From positions 3,596,001-3,660,000 of the forward strand of contig NZ_CP102850.1 in assembly GCF_024734075.1 (NCBI RefSeq): a stretch of 64,000 nt of DNA. The letters run 5' to 3'. The DNA comes from Gordonia mangrovi (lineage in GTDB: Bacteria > Actinomycetota > Actinomycetes > Mycobacteriales > Mycobacteriaceae). The position numbers and the translations under genes are program-made. Under the pieces are notes generated by a model that saw nothing but the letters and a program-made list of their open reading frames with translations, did not search any database and was not told the origin of the DNA. Of the stretch, positions 8,801-17,192 are shown piece by piece. Positions within the stretch are counted from its first letter, which is position 1. The number at the start of each line of letters is the position of its first letter.

Positions 8801-9500
8801 AACCGTCATAACACGATTCGGACGACCGGATCGAGGCCCCGGAGTCCAGCAATGGGTACGGCCTGGGCATGGACGAGGACCTCGCCTCCGGCATCGTCGT
8901 CGACGAGTGCGCGACGGAATGTGCAACGATTCGATAACGCCGCGGCAGCCGGTCGAGCCGGATGGTTCCGTTCGCAGAGACCCACTATTGCTACCGCGAC
9001 GAGCTGGAACGGGAAAGTCTGGCGATCCTGGCACCTTCGAGTACTCGGCGGGACCCACGAGGTTCAACTCGGTCAAGGTCGCCGCCTCGGCGGGGATCAC
9101 CGACTATTTCGGTGACGGTCCGGAGATGCTGACCCAGGTCGACGTCTCGGTCAACTCTCGTGGAGATCTGCTGCTGGAAGGCGGTCCCTTGCGGTGGCTC
9201 GACAGGGGGCCGATCTTCGGGATGCGCCGGATCTTCGATGCGCGGATGAAATGCATGGAGGGCTGGGACTCAGGTCTTCCGTTTCCGGGGCTGGTTCACG
9301 GCGGTCGATCGGGCATGCGAACTCTGCGACATCCCCGACGAGGCATGGACGGAGGCCCTCGTCGATCGCGAGAGCTGGCATCGAACACGCCCGGAGCCGA
9401 TCAAGCACGACTGGCCTCATAGCCGCCCCGGGCAGCATCAACCGCGATGTGGACGCGACCGTACTCGCGCGCGCATACCGGGCGTGACGATCCGGTTCTC
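8801..9500 (+). pseudogene. Cluster of broken reading frames, not recognised
   Basis: Protein-like stretches occur in different plus-strand frames separated by frame breaks. They are a C-terminus ending VVDECATECATIR (about 8815-8937), TFEYSAGPTRFNSVKVAASA through GPIFGMRRIFDARMKCMEGW (about 9030-9270), and, one frame over, FTAVDRACELCDIPDEAW through EPIKHDWPHS (about 9280-9420). The shift between the last two near 9285 suggests one frameshifted gene. I do not recognise a family. The region looks like decayed genes next to a tRNA. Confidence 0.4.
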
Positions 9501-9596
9501 AGGGGTCGGCTGATGGGTGACGGCCAACGCTCTGTGCGGGCAGGTGGCCGATGGTGAGCCGGACGCGCTTGTTGTCGTGGGTGGTGGCGACGCAAA

Positions 9597-9630
9597 CCCC
9601 GACACTCGCCACGGGCGCCGCGTGTCGGGG
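9597..9630. terminator. Strong hairpin in non-coding DNA
   Basis: The stem CCCCGACAC (9597-9605)/GTGTCGGGG (9622-9630) encloses a 16-nt loop. It lies between the decayed genes and tRNA-Lys. Either strand could use it as a terminator; there is no clear U-tract. Confidence 0.45.
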
Positions 9631-9673
9631 TGATGGCGGGGCGACCTACGTGGGGGAGCGGTCTCGAACAGCG

Positions 9674-9694
9674 AAAACCGCCCTTACGAGGCGG
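9674..9694 (-). terminator. Rho-independent terminator of tRNA-Lys
   Basis: On the minus strand CCGCC-TCGTAAG-GGCGG is followed by TTTT, 7 nt beyond the 3' end of tRNA-Lys. Confidence 0.65.
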
Positions 9695-9700
9695 CGTACG

Positions 9701-9773
9701 TGCCCCCACCAGGGCTCGAACCTGGGACCTGCGGATTAAAAGTCCGTAGCTCTACCAACTGAGCTATAGGGGC
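9701..9773 (-). tRNA. tRNA-Lys (anticodon TTT)
   Basis: Minus-strand cloverleaf of 73 nt. The acceptor is GCCCCTA/TGGGGGC with discriminator A, the D-arm AGCTCAGTTGGTAGAGCT, the anticodon loop CTTTTAA (anticodon TTT) and the T-arm CCAGG-TTCGAGC-CCTGG. CCA is not encoded. Confidence 0.95.
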
Positions 9774-9862
9774 GTGCCCTGCGAGGAGGGCGACGACGAG
9801 TTTACAGGCATCACCGACGGCATCGTCGCCGGGCCGTGCCGGTGCGTCGTCGGCGTCCGTGC

Positions 9863-10324
9863 TCACCGCCGGCCGTCGACGATGCCCGACCGTGGCTGGG
9901 GCGCGCGCATCGCCGCGCTCAATTCGGTGGCGGTGGACACCACGACCAATGTGTCGATCGGACTGCGGGTGGCGTCGAGCCAGGTCGCGTCGCAGCTGAT
10001 CGCCAGTGCTTGTTCCGGATCGATCGCGATGCCGCCGATCTCGGTCAGGGCGGCGAAGATCGTCTGTTCGGCCGCGACTCCGGAGTCATGGACGACAATC
10101 GCCTCGGGACCGACGTCCACCCGGATACCGGACCGATCGACGTAGGTCGTCCCATTGACCCGGTACTGCCCGTCGACAGTAGGGGCGTCGTCGGCGTCGA
10201 GCTCCGTCGTCCGGATCGGGAGCAGGTGCCGTGCGACGAACCGCCGGATGGCAGCGCCGTCGAACGACGCCGTCTGTCCATCGGCCGATGGGGCCGCCGG
10301 ACGCACGAAGAGTTGTTCCCCCAT
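9863..10324 (-). CDS. Hypothetical protein, 153 aa
   Basis: ATG at 10324, 153 aa. Composition and third-position GC fit a real gene better than the overlapping plus-strand frame. Recognisable regions are an N-terminal helix (DGAAIRRFVARHLLPIRTTE), a strand-rich middle (GQYRVNGTTYVDRSGIRVDVG) and a Thr/Ala-rich end. No signal peptide or membrane segment is visible and I do not recognise a family. It lies between tRNA-Lys and tRNA-Glu and could be a small tRNA-locus accessory gene. Confidence 0.5.
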   Translation of the reverse strand: MGEQLFVRPAAPSADGQTASFDGAAIRRFVARHLLPIRTTELDADDAPTVDGQYRVNGTTYVDRSGIRVDVGPEAIVVHDSGVAAEQTIFAALTEIGGIAIDPEQALAISCDATWLDATRSPIDTLVVVSTATELSAAMRAPQPRSGIVDGRR

Positions 10325-10514
10325 CCCTATTGCCTATCATGAACGCGGAATCGTTTTCAGTGAAGGGTTGCCGTTTTCGACCGCACTACGGACACTTCGG
10401 ACCAGAACCGCACCGATGACGACGAAACCACCTCCGACCTCACGATTTGTGAATTGTCGAGAGAGTGTCCTAAGCTGAGTCGGCTCCCAACGGAGACCTC
10501 CTCACGGAGAACCG

Positions 10515-10587
10515 GCCCCCTTCGTCTAGCGGCCTAGGACGCCGCCCTTTCAAGGCGGTAGCGCGGGTTCGAATCCCGTAGGGGGTA
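10515..10587 (+). tRNA. tRNA-Glu (anticodon TTC)
   Basis: 73 nt. The acceptor is GCCCCCT/AGGGGGT with discriminator A, the anticodon stem-loop CCGCC-CTTTCAA-GGCGG, and the T-arm GCGGG-TTCGAAT-CCCGT. First of three tandem tRNA genes. Confidence 0.95.
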
Positions 10588-10636
10588 CGCTTGCTCAGAC
10601 CTTCGCGGGTCGGAGGAAGTGTGCACAACAGAACAT

Positions 10637-10710
10637 GGCCCTGTGGCGCAGTTGGTTAGCGCGCCGCCCTGTCACGGCGGAGGTCGCGGGTTCGAGTCCC
10701 GTCAGGGTCG
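10637..10710 (+). tRNA. tRNA-Asp (anticodon GTC)
   Basis: 74 nt. The acceptor is GGCCCTG/CAGGGTC with discriminator G, and the anticodon stem-loop CCGCC-CTGTCAC-GGCGG. It lies 49 nt after tRNA-Glu. Confidence 0.95.
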
Positions 10711-10749
10711 CAAGTCTCTTGCGATTGGCATTCGGTTCGGGTGCCGTCC

Positions 10750-10826
10750 GGCCAGGTAGCTCAGTTGGTACGAGCGTCCGCCTGAAAAGCGGAAGGTCGC
10801 CGGTTCGATCCCGGCCCTGGCCACCA
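10750..10826 (+). tRNA. tRNA-Phe (anticodon GAA)
   Basis: The acceptor is GGCCAGG/CCTGGCC, the anticodon stem-loop TCCGC-CTGAAAA-GCGGA, and the terminal CCA is encoded (10824-10826). It is the last of the Glu-Asp-Phe cluster, and all downstream DNA for about 250 bp is non-coding or remnant, so this is a plausible integration edge. Confidence 0.93.
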
Positions 10827-10841
10827 TTAGTTTCCCAGGTC

Positions 10842-10857
10842 AGAGAGTTTTCTCTCT
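10842..10857 (+). terminator. Small hairpin after the tRNA cluster
   Basis: AGAGAG-TTTT-CTCTCT, a 6-bp stem 15 nt after tRNA-Phe; a possible terminator. From 10858 to 11084 I see only scraps (for example a frame ending RKVAAIAKGSADAADHADW) and no gene. Confidence 0.4.
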
Positions 10858-11084
10858 TGATCCGGTCCTCCATCAGGGTCGGATTCTCGCGCCCCATTGG
10901 GCGCAAATATGGGGCAGAAGCTCGACGAGCACCCGTCATCAAGCGGAAGGTCGCAGCCATAGCTAAGGGGTCGGCTGACGCCGCCGACCACGCGGACTGG
11001 TGATCGCTTGCCCCAACTCGTGAGAGCGTCGTCACCCGAAACGTACGAAGATCGCGAGTGAGTCTGTGTGGCGTGAGCTCACGA

Positions 11085-12433
11085 GTCTGCCGCCGTGCCA
11101 TTTCTGGCTGCTGTTCGGATCGTCGAAGAGACAGGTAAGCCGATCGCTCAGGTCGCCCGGGACATGGGGATCAACGAGGGCACGTTGGGCAACTGGGTCA
11201 AGCGGGCGCGCGCCGAGCGAGAGGGCCGCGGTGAGCTGACCGCAGACCACGCCGTCGAGCTCAAACGGCTGCGCGAGGAGGTCGCCGAGTTGCGGATGGA
11301 GCGTGATGTCCTCAAGCGATCGGTGGTCGGGTGTCAAGGAGGCGACGAAGTGAGCGTGGCACGCTTCATCGCCGACCATCCGACCAACTACCGAGTGCCA
11401 CACGCGGTGACCTGCCAACTGCTCGAGGTCAGTGAGGCCAGGTTCTACAAATGGCATGAAAGGGCGCAATCTCCAGGCGCGGCAACGGGTTTACACACCA
11501 CACGCGACTACCGGAGAGACACCATCGACCGCTCGGTGAAAGTGGCCTTCGACAAGGCCCGCGGGCTGCACGGGTCACCGCGGTTGCATGCGGATTTGCG
11601 TGCTGAGGGGCGGACGGTGTCAGAGAAGACCGTCGCCGAGTCGATGAGCCGCCAGGGCCTGGTGGCGCGGCGGATCAGTGGGCGCAACGGGCTGACCCGC
11701 CAGGACAAGAGCGCCCCGAAGTCCCCGATTTGTTGTGCCGCGATTTCGCTGCTCAGTGCCCCGATCAGCGGTGGGTCGGCGACATCACCGAGATCCCGAC
11801 CGCGGCGGGCAAGCTGTATTTGGCCACGGTCATCGACCTCTACAGCCGTCGGTTGCTGGGTGCGGCCACCAGTCGCCACCCGGATGCGGCGCTGGCGTGT
11901 CTGGCCATCGAGATGGCGGTCGCCACGCGGGGCGGTAAGCAGGCGATATGGCGTGATGACGATGCGCAGAAGCTGATTTTCCACACCGATCGAGGGTCCA
12001 CGTACACCGCGAAGAAGTTCACCAAGCTGTGCCGACGGATGGGTATCCGGCAGTCGATGGGGCGTGTCGGATCGTGTTTCGACAACCCCGCAGCGGAGGA
12101 GTTCTTTTCATCGTTGGAGTGGGAAGTGTTGTCACGCAACGATTTCCATACTCTCATGGAGGCGCAGGCCGCGGTGTTGGGCTGGTGCTACGGCTTCTGC
12201 AACCACCAGCGCCCGCACAGCGCGATCGGGATGGTGAGTCCCGTCGACTACGAGAACGCCGCGCTGACCGAACCCGAAGCCGTATAGAGGAGTCCTCCAC
12301 GATTCCGGAGGAACCACAGCCTCCACCTTGAACCCAGGCGTAAACGACCGACGCGTCCTGGAAATGTAGACATCCTTCCAGCAGGACCCTCTGTCCCGCT
12401 ATCTCAGGTGTCCACTCAAACTGGGGAGGTTCA
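11085..12433 (+). mobile_element. Decayed IS3-family insertion sequence
   Basis: This contains an OrfA/OrfB-type transposase (next entry). At the right edge, 12409-12433 (TGTCCACTCAAACTGGGGAG followed by GTTCA) has the form of an IS3-type terminal inverted repeat ending in TTCA. A matching left repeat (TGAACCTCCCC...) is not found before 11095 and the transposase lacks its N-terminus, so the left end has been lost. The 120 bp between the last stop codon and the right repeat is long for an IS3 element and may itself be chimeric. Confidence 0.7.
11095..12287 (+). pseudogene. IS3-family transposase (orfA+orfB), N-truncated and frameshifted
   Basis: OrfA is recognisable from AAVRIVEETGKPIAQVARDM (HTH) through the leucine-zipper segment ELKRLREEVAELRMERDVLK. 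A small deletion near 11330 fuses it in frame to OrfB, which normally starts at GTGAGCGTGGCACG. OrfB reads HAVTCQLLEVSEARFYKW, then GLHGSPRLHADLRAEG. A one-base deletion near 11720 shifts the frame; the catalytic DDE domain continues in the next frame (QRWVGDITEIPTAAGKLYLA, FHTDRGSTYTAKKF, FDNPAAEEFFSSLEWE). With the missing 5' end, the enzyme is almost certainly dead. Confidence 0.85.
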
Positions 12434-12435
12434 GA

Positions 12436-12945
12436 TTACTGCGGGCGGTGAAACGCCGCCAGTTGCGCCGCGGCGGATATCAATCCGAGGCCGGTTGCGA
12501 CGGCGGTCGCCTGGCCGGAGCTGAGTTTGGCGTCGACTCCGAGCGCTCGGTCAACGCTCAAGCGACCCGGTCCGATTGCTGCCAGGGCGATGGCCGCCAC
12601 TGACAGGTTGGCGACATACTCCCAGCCTTCGGACGTGATGAAGAAGCCGTTCGGCAGATGAACCGACCGCGCTGCGACGGCCATGGTGCCGACAACAGCG
12701 GCCGCGGCCAGCGGGGTGCCGGCGCCGGCGACGATGGCAGCACCTGCGCCGACTTCGACGACGGCGGAGGCTTGGGCCTGCATTTTGGGTTGCTTGAAAC
12801 CGATGGAGCCGAACCAACCGGCGGTGCCTTCGAGGCTGCGACCATGCTTGACGCCGTGCGCGATCATGGTGCCGCCGATGGCAGCGCGGAGTAGTAGTTG
12901 AACCGCGGTGTGGTCGGACGTCGGCTTGGTGAACAGGCGTGGCAT
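12436..12945 (-). CDS. DoxX family membrane protein
   Basis: 169 aa, ATG at 12945. It has four hydrophobic segments (LLLRAAIGGTMIAHGVKHG; ASAVVEVGAGAAIVAGAG; LAAAAVVGTMAVAARSVH; YVANLSVAAIALAAIGPG) and the DoxX hallmarks: an N-terminal R-A-G-x-x-M-x-x-H-G-x-x-K segment and the GFF-x-x-x-x-G-W-E-Y loop. DoxX-type proteins are small membrane proteins linked to redox or stress functions in mycobacteria. It is a single gene directly beside the IS3 right end; whether it belongs to the island is unclear. Confidence 0.85.
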   Translation of the reverse strand: MPRLFTKPTSDHTAVQLLLRAAIGGTMIAHGVKHGRSLEGTAGWFGSIGFKQPKMQAQASAVVEVGAGAAIVAGAGTPLAAAAVVGTMAVAARSVHLPNGFFITSEGWEYVANLSVAAIALAAIGPGRLSVDRALGVDAKLSSGQATAVATGLGLISAAAQLAAFHRPQ

Positions 12946-13380
12946 CGTTTAGTGAACCTTTCGTTGGTGTTCAGGGGGCTTGATAGCAGGCCATATCGGA
13001 GATCAAGTGGAGAGTGACCGCCCGTGGCAGGTCCCCGATCGCCGCAGACTTCCCGGCTACCTGTCGGATCGAGACTATTGACTGGCTCCTCACGTCGCTC
13101 GGCCCGGATTCGCTGTAGGTAGCGACCCTCGTGGTTGGCGACGAGTATCGCAACATGCTGAAGCACGCGACAACGTGCGCTTACTAGTCGGGGAAATGCC
13201 TGTCTACGGCAGCCGATTGGGCCTCTTACCAGGGATCATTGGGTATCAGCTCACATCTACTTTCCTTGTTAAAGGCCGTGAAATCCGCACCGCGCATTGT
13301 GGGGGACCGTACTCGCTCTGGCGCACTGGCAGTCGAGGAATTTTGCCGGTTCGCCCACATCGGGAGCTGCTTGGCATTGG
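12946..13380. other. Non-coding or remnant stretch
   Basis: About 435 bp between the DoxX gene and the TetR gene. GC content is lower than in the neighbours. Short frames here do not resemble a known family, and I see no convincing promoter or RNA. It marks the left edge of the catabolic island. Confidence 0.4.
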
Positions 13381-14064
13381 TTAGTCGTCCAAATTCGGCA
13401 CTTCCCTCGGTGATGTCGATTCTGCTGGTGGCGCGATCGTTCCTTCGATGATCTGCGAAGGCATGAAGTCCATGATGTAGTCAATTGCCTGGAATCTATC
13501 TAGCTCGCCGACACCAGTAGCCCAAGCAACCAAGACTCGCGTCACCCCGCCGGCGACATACTCCGCAAGTATCCACTCTCTACCGGTTGCGAGTTGCTCG
13601 GCAACCAGGACTCCCTGGAGATTGCTCGCGAACCTAGCCGCGAAGCGTTCGTGTACGACCACACGGACGGTAGGCGCACGCGACTTCAAGAGGTCACGTC
13701 CGCGCATTTCAATTCGATCCAGAAAGTCCTCAAAGCCGGCCCGCGCGCCATCTCGCGTTGAGCTCGCTGCACTTCGTCGGCTGACCAGATCGTCCGGGCC
13801 AAAACCGTCGAACAGCAGATCAACTGCGTAACAGACTAATTCGTCCAGGGTGGCAAAGTGTGTATAGAAGGTACTTCGACCGACGGACGCCCGGGCAGCC
13901 ACCGAACCAACTGAGATTGCTTTGGAGTCATCTCGCAGCTCGCTTAGGAGCGCATCGGCCAGCTTCGTCCGCGTCCGGAAGATCCGTGCGTCTGCCGTGT
14001 TGGCAAGCCTCTCCCGCCGGTCGACCTGTTGCGTCGAATCGTCCACGGCTGAAGTCTGCCACAT
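13381..14064 (-). CDS. TetR family transcriptional regulator
   Basis: 227 aa, ATG at 14064. The N-terminal HTH spans residues 25-75 (RTRTKLADALLSELRDDSKA, then VGSVAARASVGRSTFYTHFA), with the TetR recognition helix signature VGRSTFYTHF. The C-terminal ligand domain is alpha-helical and has no recognised family. The inverted repeat TAGAC-TTTT-GTCTA lies 11 nt upstream of the start, as expected for an autoregulatory operator. It is divergent from the acyl-CoA synthetase gene, so it probably controls that gene and perhaps the whole island. The ligand may be an acyl-CoA, but that is inference. Confidence 0.9.
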   Translation of the reverse strand: MWQTSAVDDSTQQVDRRERLANTADARIFRTRTKLADALLSELRDDSKAISVGSVAARASVGRSTFYTHFATLDELVCYAVDLLFDGFGPDDLVSRRSAASSTRDGARAGFEDFLDRIEMRGRDLLKSRAPTVRVVVHERFAARFASNLQGVLVAEQLATGREWILAEYVAGGVTRVLVAWATGVGELDRFQAIDYIMDFMPSQIIEGTIAPPAESTSPREVPNLDD

Positions 14065-14075
14065 GATCGAGATAC

Positions 14076-14089
14076 TAGACTTTTGTCTA
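14076..14089. promoter_or_regulatory. Inverted repeat TAGAC-N4-GTCTA, probable operator
   Basis: The arms TAGAC (14076-14080) and GTCTA (14085-14089) lie in the divergent region between tetR and the acyl-CoA synthetase gene. The flanks GATA and TATC partly extend the symmetry. A related ATAGAC-N3-GTCTAT site lies upstream of the MarR gene at 56357. Confidence 0.55.
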
Positions 14090-14230
14090 TCATGTTCTTA
14101 GGATGTGATCCGATTCACTTCTACGAGCTGCGGGAGCCAAATTGAGAGCGGTCACCCTGGATACAAGGCCGGGCGTTGTCTCGGAGCGTAAACCCGAGTC
14201 CGATCACGTGAGCAGTTGTCGGGGTGCGCG

Positions 14231-15754
14231 ATGACGTTCGCTGCTGCCGTCGGGCGCAAGAAGCCTCTGGAATTCGCGGTTCGAGATGATGAGCACATGC
14301 TCACCTGGCAGGAAGCCGATGATTGGTTGCGTCCAGTCGTCAACATGCTGCAAGCGGCAGACCTCGGACCATACAAGCGTGTGGCTATTGTGGCAGGCAA
14401 CTCAGCGCACACACTCCTCGCGTACGTTGCCTGTACCCTCGCCGGCGCGTCGGCTGTGGCGGTGAATTCGCATCTCACCGACTCTGAAATCGCGTTCATT
14501 CTCGAAGACTCGCAATCTCGAATGGTACTTTGCGATCGCGATAGGGCCTTCGTGGCAGCTGAGGCTGCGCGAGCAAGCGAGGTTTCTACCGTGGCCGCTT
14601 GGGGAGACGGGCGCCTGCCGACTGGCGTTGTCGCGATATCGGACCTGTGCACCGATTCGCGCGAGCCGCGCACACATCTCGCGCCATCGCGACCACTGGT
14701 TTACACATCAGGCACAACGGGACGACCCAAAGGTGTTGAGCTGCCACATACGTCGTGGGTGGGTGGACTCGACATCGATGAACATCAGAAACGACTTGGT
14801 GAAGACGCCATGATCAGTCACGGGCGCCATCTGGTCGTTGGACCCATGTATCATTCAGGCCCACTCGCATCAACTCGGTTCTTCACTGGCGGAGCGTCTG
14901 TCACCATCCTCGATAAGTTCGATGCGGCAGCACTTCTCGAGACAATCGGTCGCGATCGGATCAAGTCTGTCTTTATGGTGCCTACCCACTTCCAGCGACT
15001 GCTGGCGTTGCCTGAGGAGAAGCGGAGGTCTGCGGACCTTTCGTCGCTTGAGTTCGTGCTACAGGTTGGTGCGAAGTGTCCAGTCCGAGTGAAGGAGGCC
15101 ATGATCGACTGGTTGGGCCCAATCGTTTGGGAGAGCTACGGCGCCAGCGAAGTTGGAACTACCTGCATGATCAGTTCGGGTGAGTGGCTCGAACGTCCGG
15201 GTTCGGTCGGCCGGGCAATTGAGCCGTTCCATGCATTCATCCGCGGCGCCGATGGCCGGCACGCTCCGCCGGGCACTGAGGGGCCACTTTGGTTTCGAGA
15301 TGATTCAGGCCACGGAATCCGTTACACCTCTGGTTATTTCAGTGGGCCCGAATTCACGCTCGGTGAGATCGGACGCATGGACGATGACGGCTACGTGTGG
15401 ATTACCGACCGCGAGTCGGACATGGTTGTGTCCGGTGGGGTCAACATCTACCCAGCTGAAGCGGAGCAAGTCCTGATTCAGCATCCACTGGTGTCCGATG
15501 TCGCATGCGTTGGAATACCTGATGAAGCGATGGGTGAGACCTTGGCCGCGCTCGTCGTAGCCGAGAACGCACTTGAACCTCCGACGCTTCTCGACATCGA
15601 AGTATTCAGCAGGCGTCTCGTTGCGGGGTACAAGCTGCCGAAGTTGACGTATCTCGTCGACGACCTGCCGCGGACGCCCGTAGGAAAGCTTGACAAGCGT
15701 GCGATGCGGGCTCTTGCGGCACGTGGTTCCGCCGCACTCACGCCGGTCAATTGA
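14231..15754 (+). CDS. Acyl-CoA synthetase (AMP-binding, FadD type)
   Basis: 507 aa from ATG 14231 (GGGG just upstream; an in-frame TTG at 14216 is possible). This is an ANL-superfamily ligase: P-loop LVYTSGTTGRPKGVELPH, A5-type WESYGASEVGTT, hinge-region ITDRESDMVVSGGVNIYPAE, and the C-terminal catalytic lysine in RTPVGKLDKRAM. It activates a carboxylic acid to its CoA thioester with ATP. The acid-pocket residues do not name the substrate. Divergent from tetR. The next gene, a broken thioesterase, starts about 25 bp downstream, so the two were probably one unit. Confidence 0.9.
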   Translation: MTFAAAVGRKKPLEFAVRDDEHMLTWQEADDWLRPVVNMLQAADLGPYKRVAIVAGNSAHTLLAYVACTLAGASAVAVNSHLTDSEIAFILEDSQSRMVLCDRDRAFVAAEAARASEVSTVAAWGDGRLPTGVVAISDLCTDSREPRTHLAPSRPLVYTSGTTGRPKGVELPHTSWVGGLDIDEHQKRLGEDAMISHGRHLVVGPMYHSGPLASTRFFTGGASVTILDKFDAAALLETIGRDRIKSVFMVPTHFQRLLALPEEKRRSADLSSLEFVLQVGAKCPVRVKEAMIDWLGPIVWESYGASEVGTTCMISSGEWLERPGSVGRAIEPFHAFIRGADGRHAPPGTEGPLWFRDDSGHGIRYTSGYFSGPEFTLGEIGRMDDDGYVWITDRESDMVVSGGVNIYPAEAEQVLIQHPLVSDVACVGIPDEAMGETLAALVVAENALEPPTLLDIEVFSRRLVAGYKLPKLTYLVDDLPRTPVGKLDKRAMRALAARGSAALTPVN

Positions 15755-15756
15755 AC

Positions 15757-15776
15757 TTTGTCTAGTCTACGACTAA
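15757..15776. promoter_or_regulatory. Island operator box (TTTGTC-N8-GACTAA)
   Basis: Matches the recurring island motif with one perfect arm (GACTAA) and one degenerate arm. It also contains a tighter TAGTC-TAC-GACTA inverted repeat. It lies between the ligase stop and the broken thioesterase gene. Confidence 0.5.
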
Positions 15777-15777
15777 T

Positions 15778-16255
15778 TTGGCGAGTGTGAAGTGGTCCAT
15801 TCCGTTCGACGTGATTGTTGCAGTAGATCGATCGAAGACTGAACCAGCTCCTGGAAACCTGATTCGGCGGCATGGTGCTATGTGTTACGCGTGCGGCCAA
15901 AGCAACCCTGATGGTCTGCGCCTCGACTTCTATGCAGGGTATGGAGTCAGCGTACAGACCAAGTTTTCGATAGGACGGCAAGCCTATGGCACCGACGGCC
16001 ACGTCCGACCCGGTATCCTGAGCGCCGCGATACTGCGAGGCCGCAGACCATGCGCAACAACAGACTGGGCTACCAGCGACGGCAGCAAAACTCAGTGTCG
16101 ACTTTGCAGAACCGTCGCCGTCCTACGCGGCTGTAAAGATCGAGGCAAGATTGGTCGGCGCCTACGAAAACCGAACATATGTGGACGTAGATGTCTGCAC
16201 CCTGGGAGGGCGCGAAGTAGTGGCTTCGGCGTTGGCAGTCTACGAGCGCGACTAG
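15778..16255 (+). pseudogene. PaaI/hotdog-type thioesterase, frameshifted
   Basis: The first half reads MCYACGQSNPDGLRLDFYAG, a typical N-terminus of hotdog thioesterases (C-x-x-C-G-x-x-N-P-x-G-L). Near 16030 the frame breaks, and the rest continues in another frame as CEAADHAQQQTGLPATAAKL, then VGAYENRTYVDVDVCTLGGR, then AVYERD and a stop at 16253-16255. A single indel explains the break. The protein would have hydrolysed an acyl-CoA; a second, intact thioesterase (TesB type) is at 32255. Start uncertain (TTG or GTG). Confidence 0.75.
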
Positions 16256-16337
16256 CGAATGCTCGGGGCCGAGGGCCCCCGTGCCGATTCTTGCATGGTT
16301 TGGGGGTCGAGCTGTGGCCACCATCTGCCGTCGTTAC

Positions 16338-17069
16338 TCAGCGCACGAGCGCAGTTTCGAGTCGTCTGAGGAGGTCGTCGTGGAAACCGATGTGTGTGAG
16401 GTAGTTGGCGAAGGAACCGAATGACTCAGCTATGCCGCTCATTCCGGACTCGTAGTAGTCCTCGCGAACCTTGAGCAAGGGAATCATCGACTCGGGGGTT
16501 TGGCGGGGGTTGCTGCCGACCGCTTGCCGGAGCTCAGCAATGGCGGAGTTGCTCCTTAGATAGTCGGTAACAATGTCGCATTCGGTGACCCCAACAGATC
16601 TCAGTATGGTGGCCACCACCCAGCCGGCTCTGTCTTTGCCTGCGCCGCAATGGACGAGCACAGTGGCACCTTGTGCCAGTAGCGAAGCCACTTCGAGGAT
16701 TGTCCTGTTGGCGCGTTCGAGCACCGGGAATTCTCGGTACACCGACACCATGTGATTGACGGCGAACTCCTCTGACTGGAGTTCGGCTTCGTGCGGCGCG
16801 TCGTGGTCATAGTCGAACGGCAACCTATGCAGCCGGACATGTGGAGGGAGTTGGTCCTGTCCGGTGCGCTCAACTTCGATGTCTCGTCGAAGGTCGCAGA
16901 CATCGGTGATCCCCGAGCGCGAGAGTGCCGCGCGACCAGCCTCATCCAGGCGTGCAAGGTGCGAAGATCTAAAGAACTTATCGAGTTTGATTGTGCGGCC
17001 ATCAGTTCTGCGGACACCGCCGACATCCCGAAAGTTCCAGGCGCCGGATAGCCAAGTTTGGTCTCTCAT
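16338..17069 (-). CDS. Tyrosine/lipid phosphatase (Y_phosphatase3 family)
   Basis: 243 aa from ATG 17069; the long frame upstream of this Met is not protein-like. The N-terminus WLSGAWNFRDVGGVRRTDGR and the active-site loop VHCGAGKDRAGW (Cys141, Arg147) are diagnostic of MptpB/LipA-like 'triple specificity' phosphatases with a lysine in the P-loop (C-G-A-G-K-D-R). These act on phosphotyrosine, phosphoserine or phosphoinositides. Its place inside a catabolic island is unusual. A role in removing a phosphate from a pathway intermediate is possible but unproven. Confidence 0.85.
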   Translation of the reverse strand: MRDQTWLSGAWNFRDVGGVRRTDGRTIKLDKFFRSSHLARLDEAGRAALSRSGITDVCDLRRDIEVERTGQDQLPPHVRLHRLPFDYDHDAPHEAELQSEEFAVNHMVSVYREFPVLERANRTILEVASLLAQGATVLVHCGAGKDRAGWVVATILRSVGVTECDIVTDYLRSNSAIAELRQAVGSNPRQTPESMIPLLKVREDYYESGMSGIAESFGSFANYLTHIGFHDDLLRRLETALVR

Positions 17070-17192
17070 CGGTTCGAATTCGCTTTCTTGGTACCCGGGT
17101 GTGCAGGCACTTCCGCAAGGTGCCAATTCCCTCTGTTTACATAGATTATTAGTAGTAGAGGTGTAGACACAATGTTGGGCCCTCAGGAGGTC

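Noticed and set aside
9836..10342. Plus-strand frame of 168 codons opposite the 153-aa hypothetical gene.
   Set aside because: Arginine/glycine-rich shadow-like composition; the minus-strand frame has better codon usage.
10858..11084. Frame reading KYGAEARRAPVIKRKVAAIA as a possible integrase remnant after tRNA-Phe.
   Set aside because: Too short and without integrase motifs; a tRNA-adjacent remnant is possible but cannot be supported.
17139..17168. Region TTAGTAGTAG...GTGTAGAC as another island operator.
   Set aside because: The arms are not inverted repeats and match the consensus poorly in spacing N8; kept out of the operator list.
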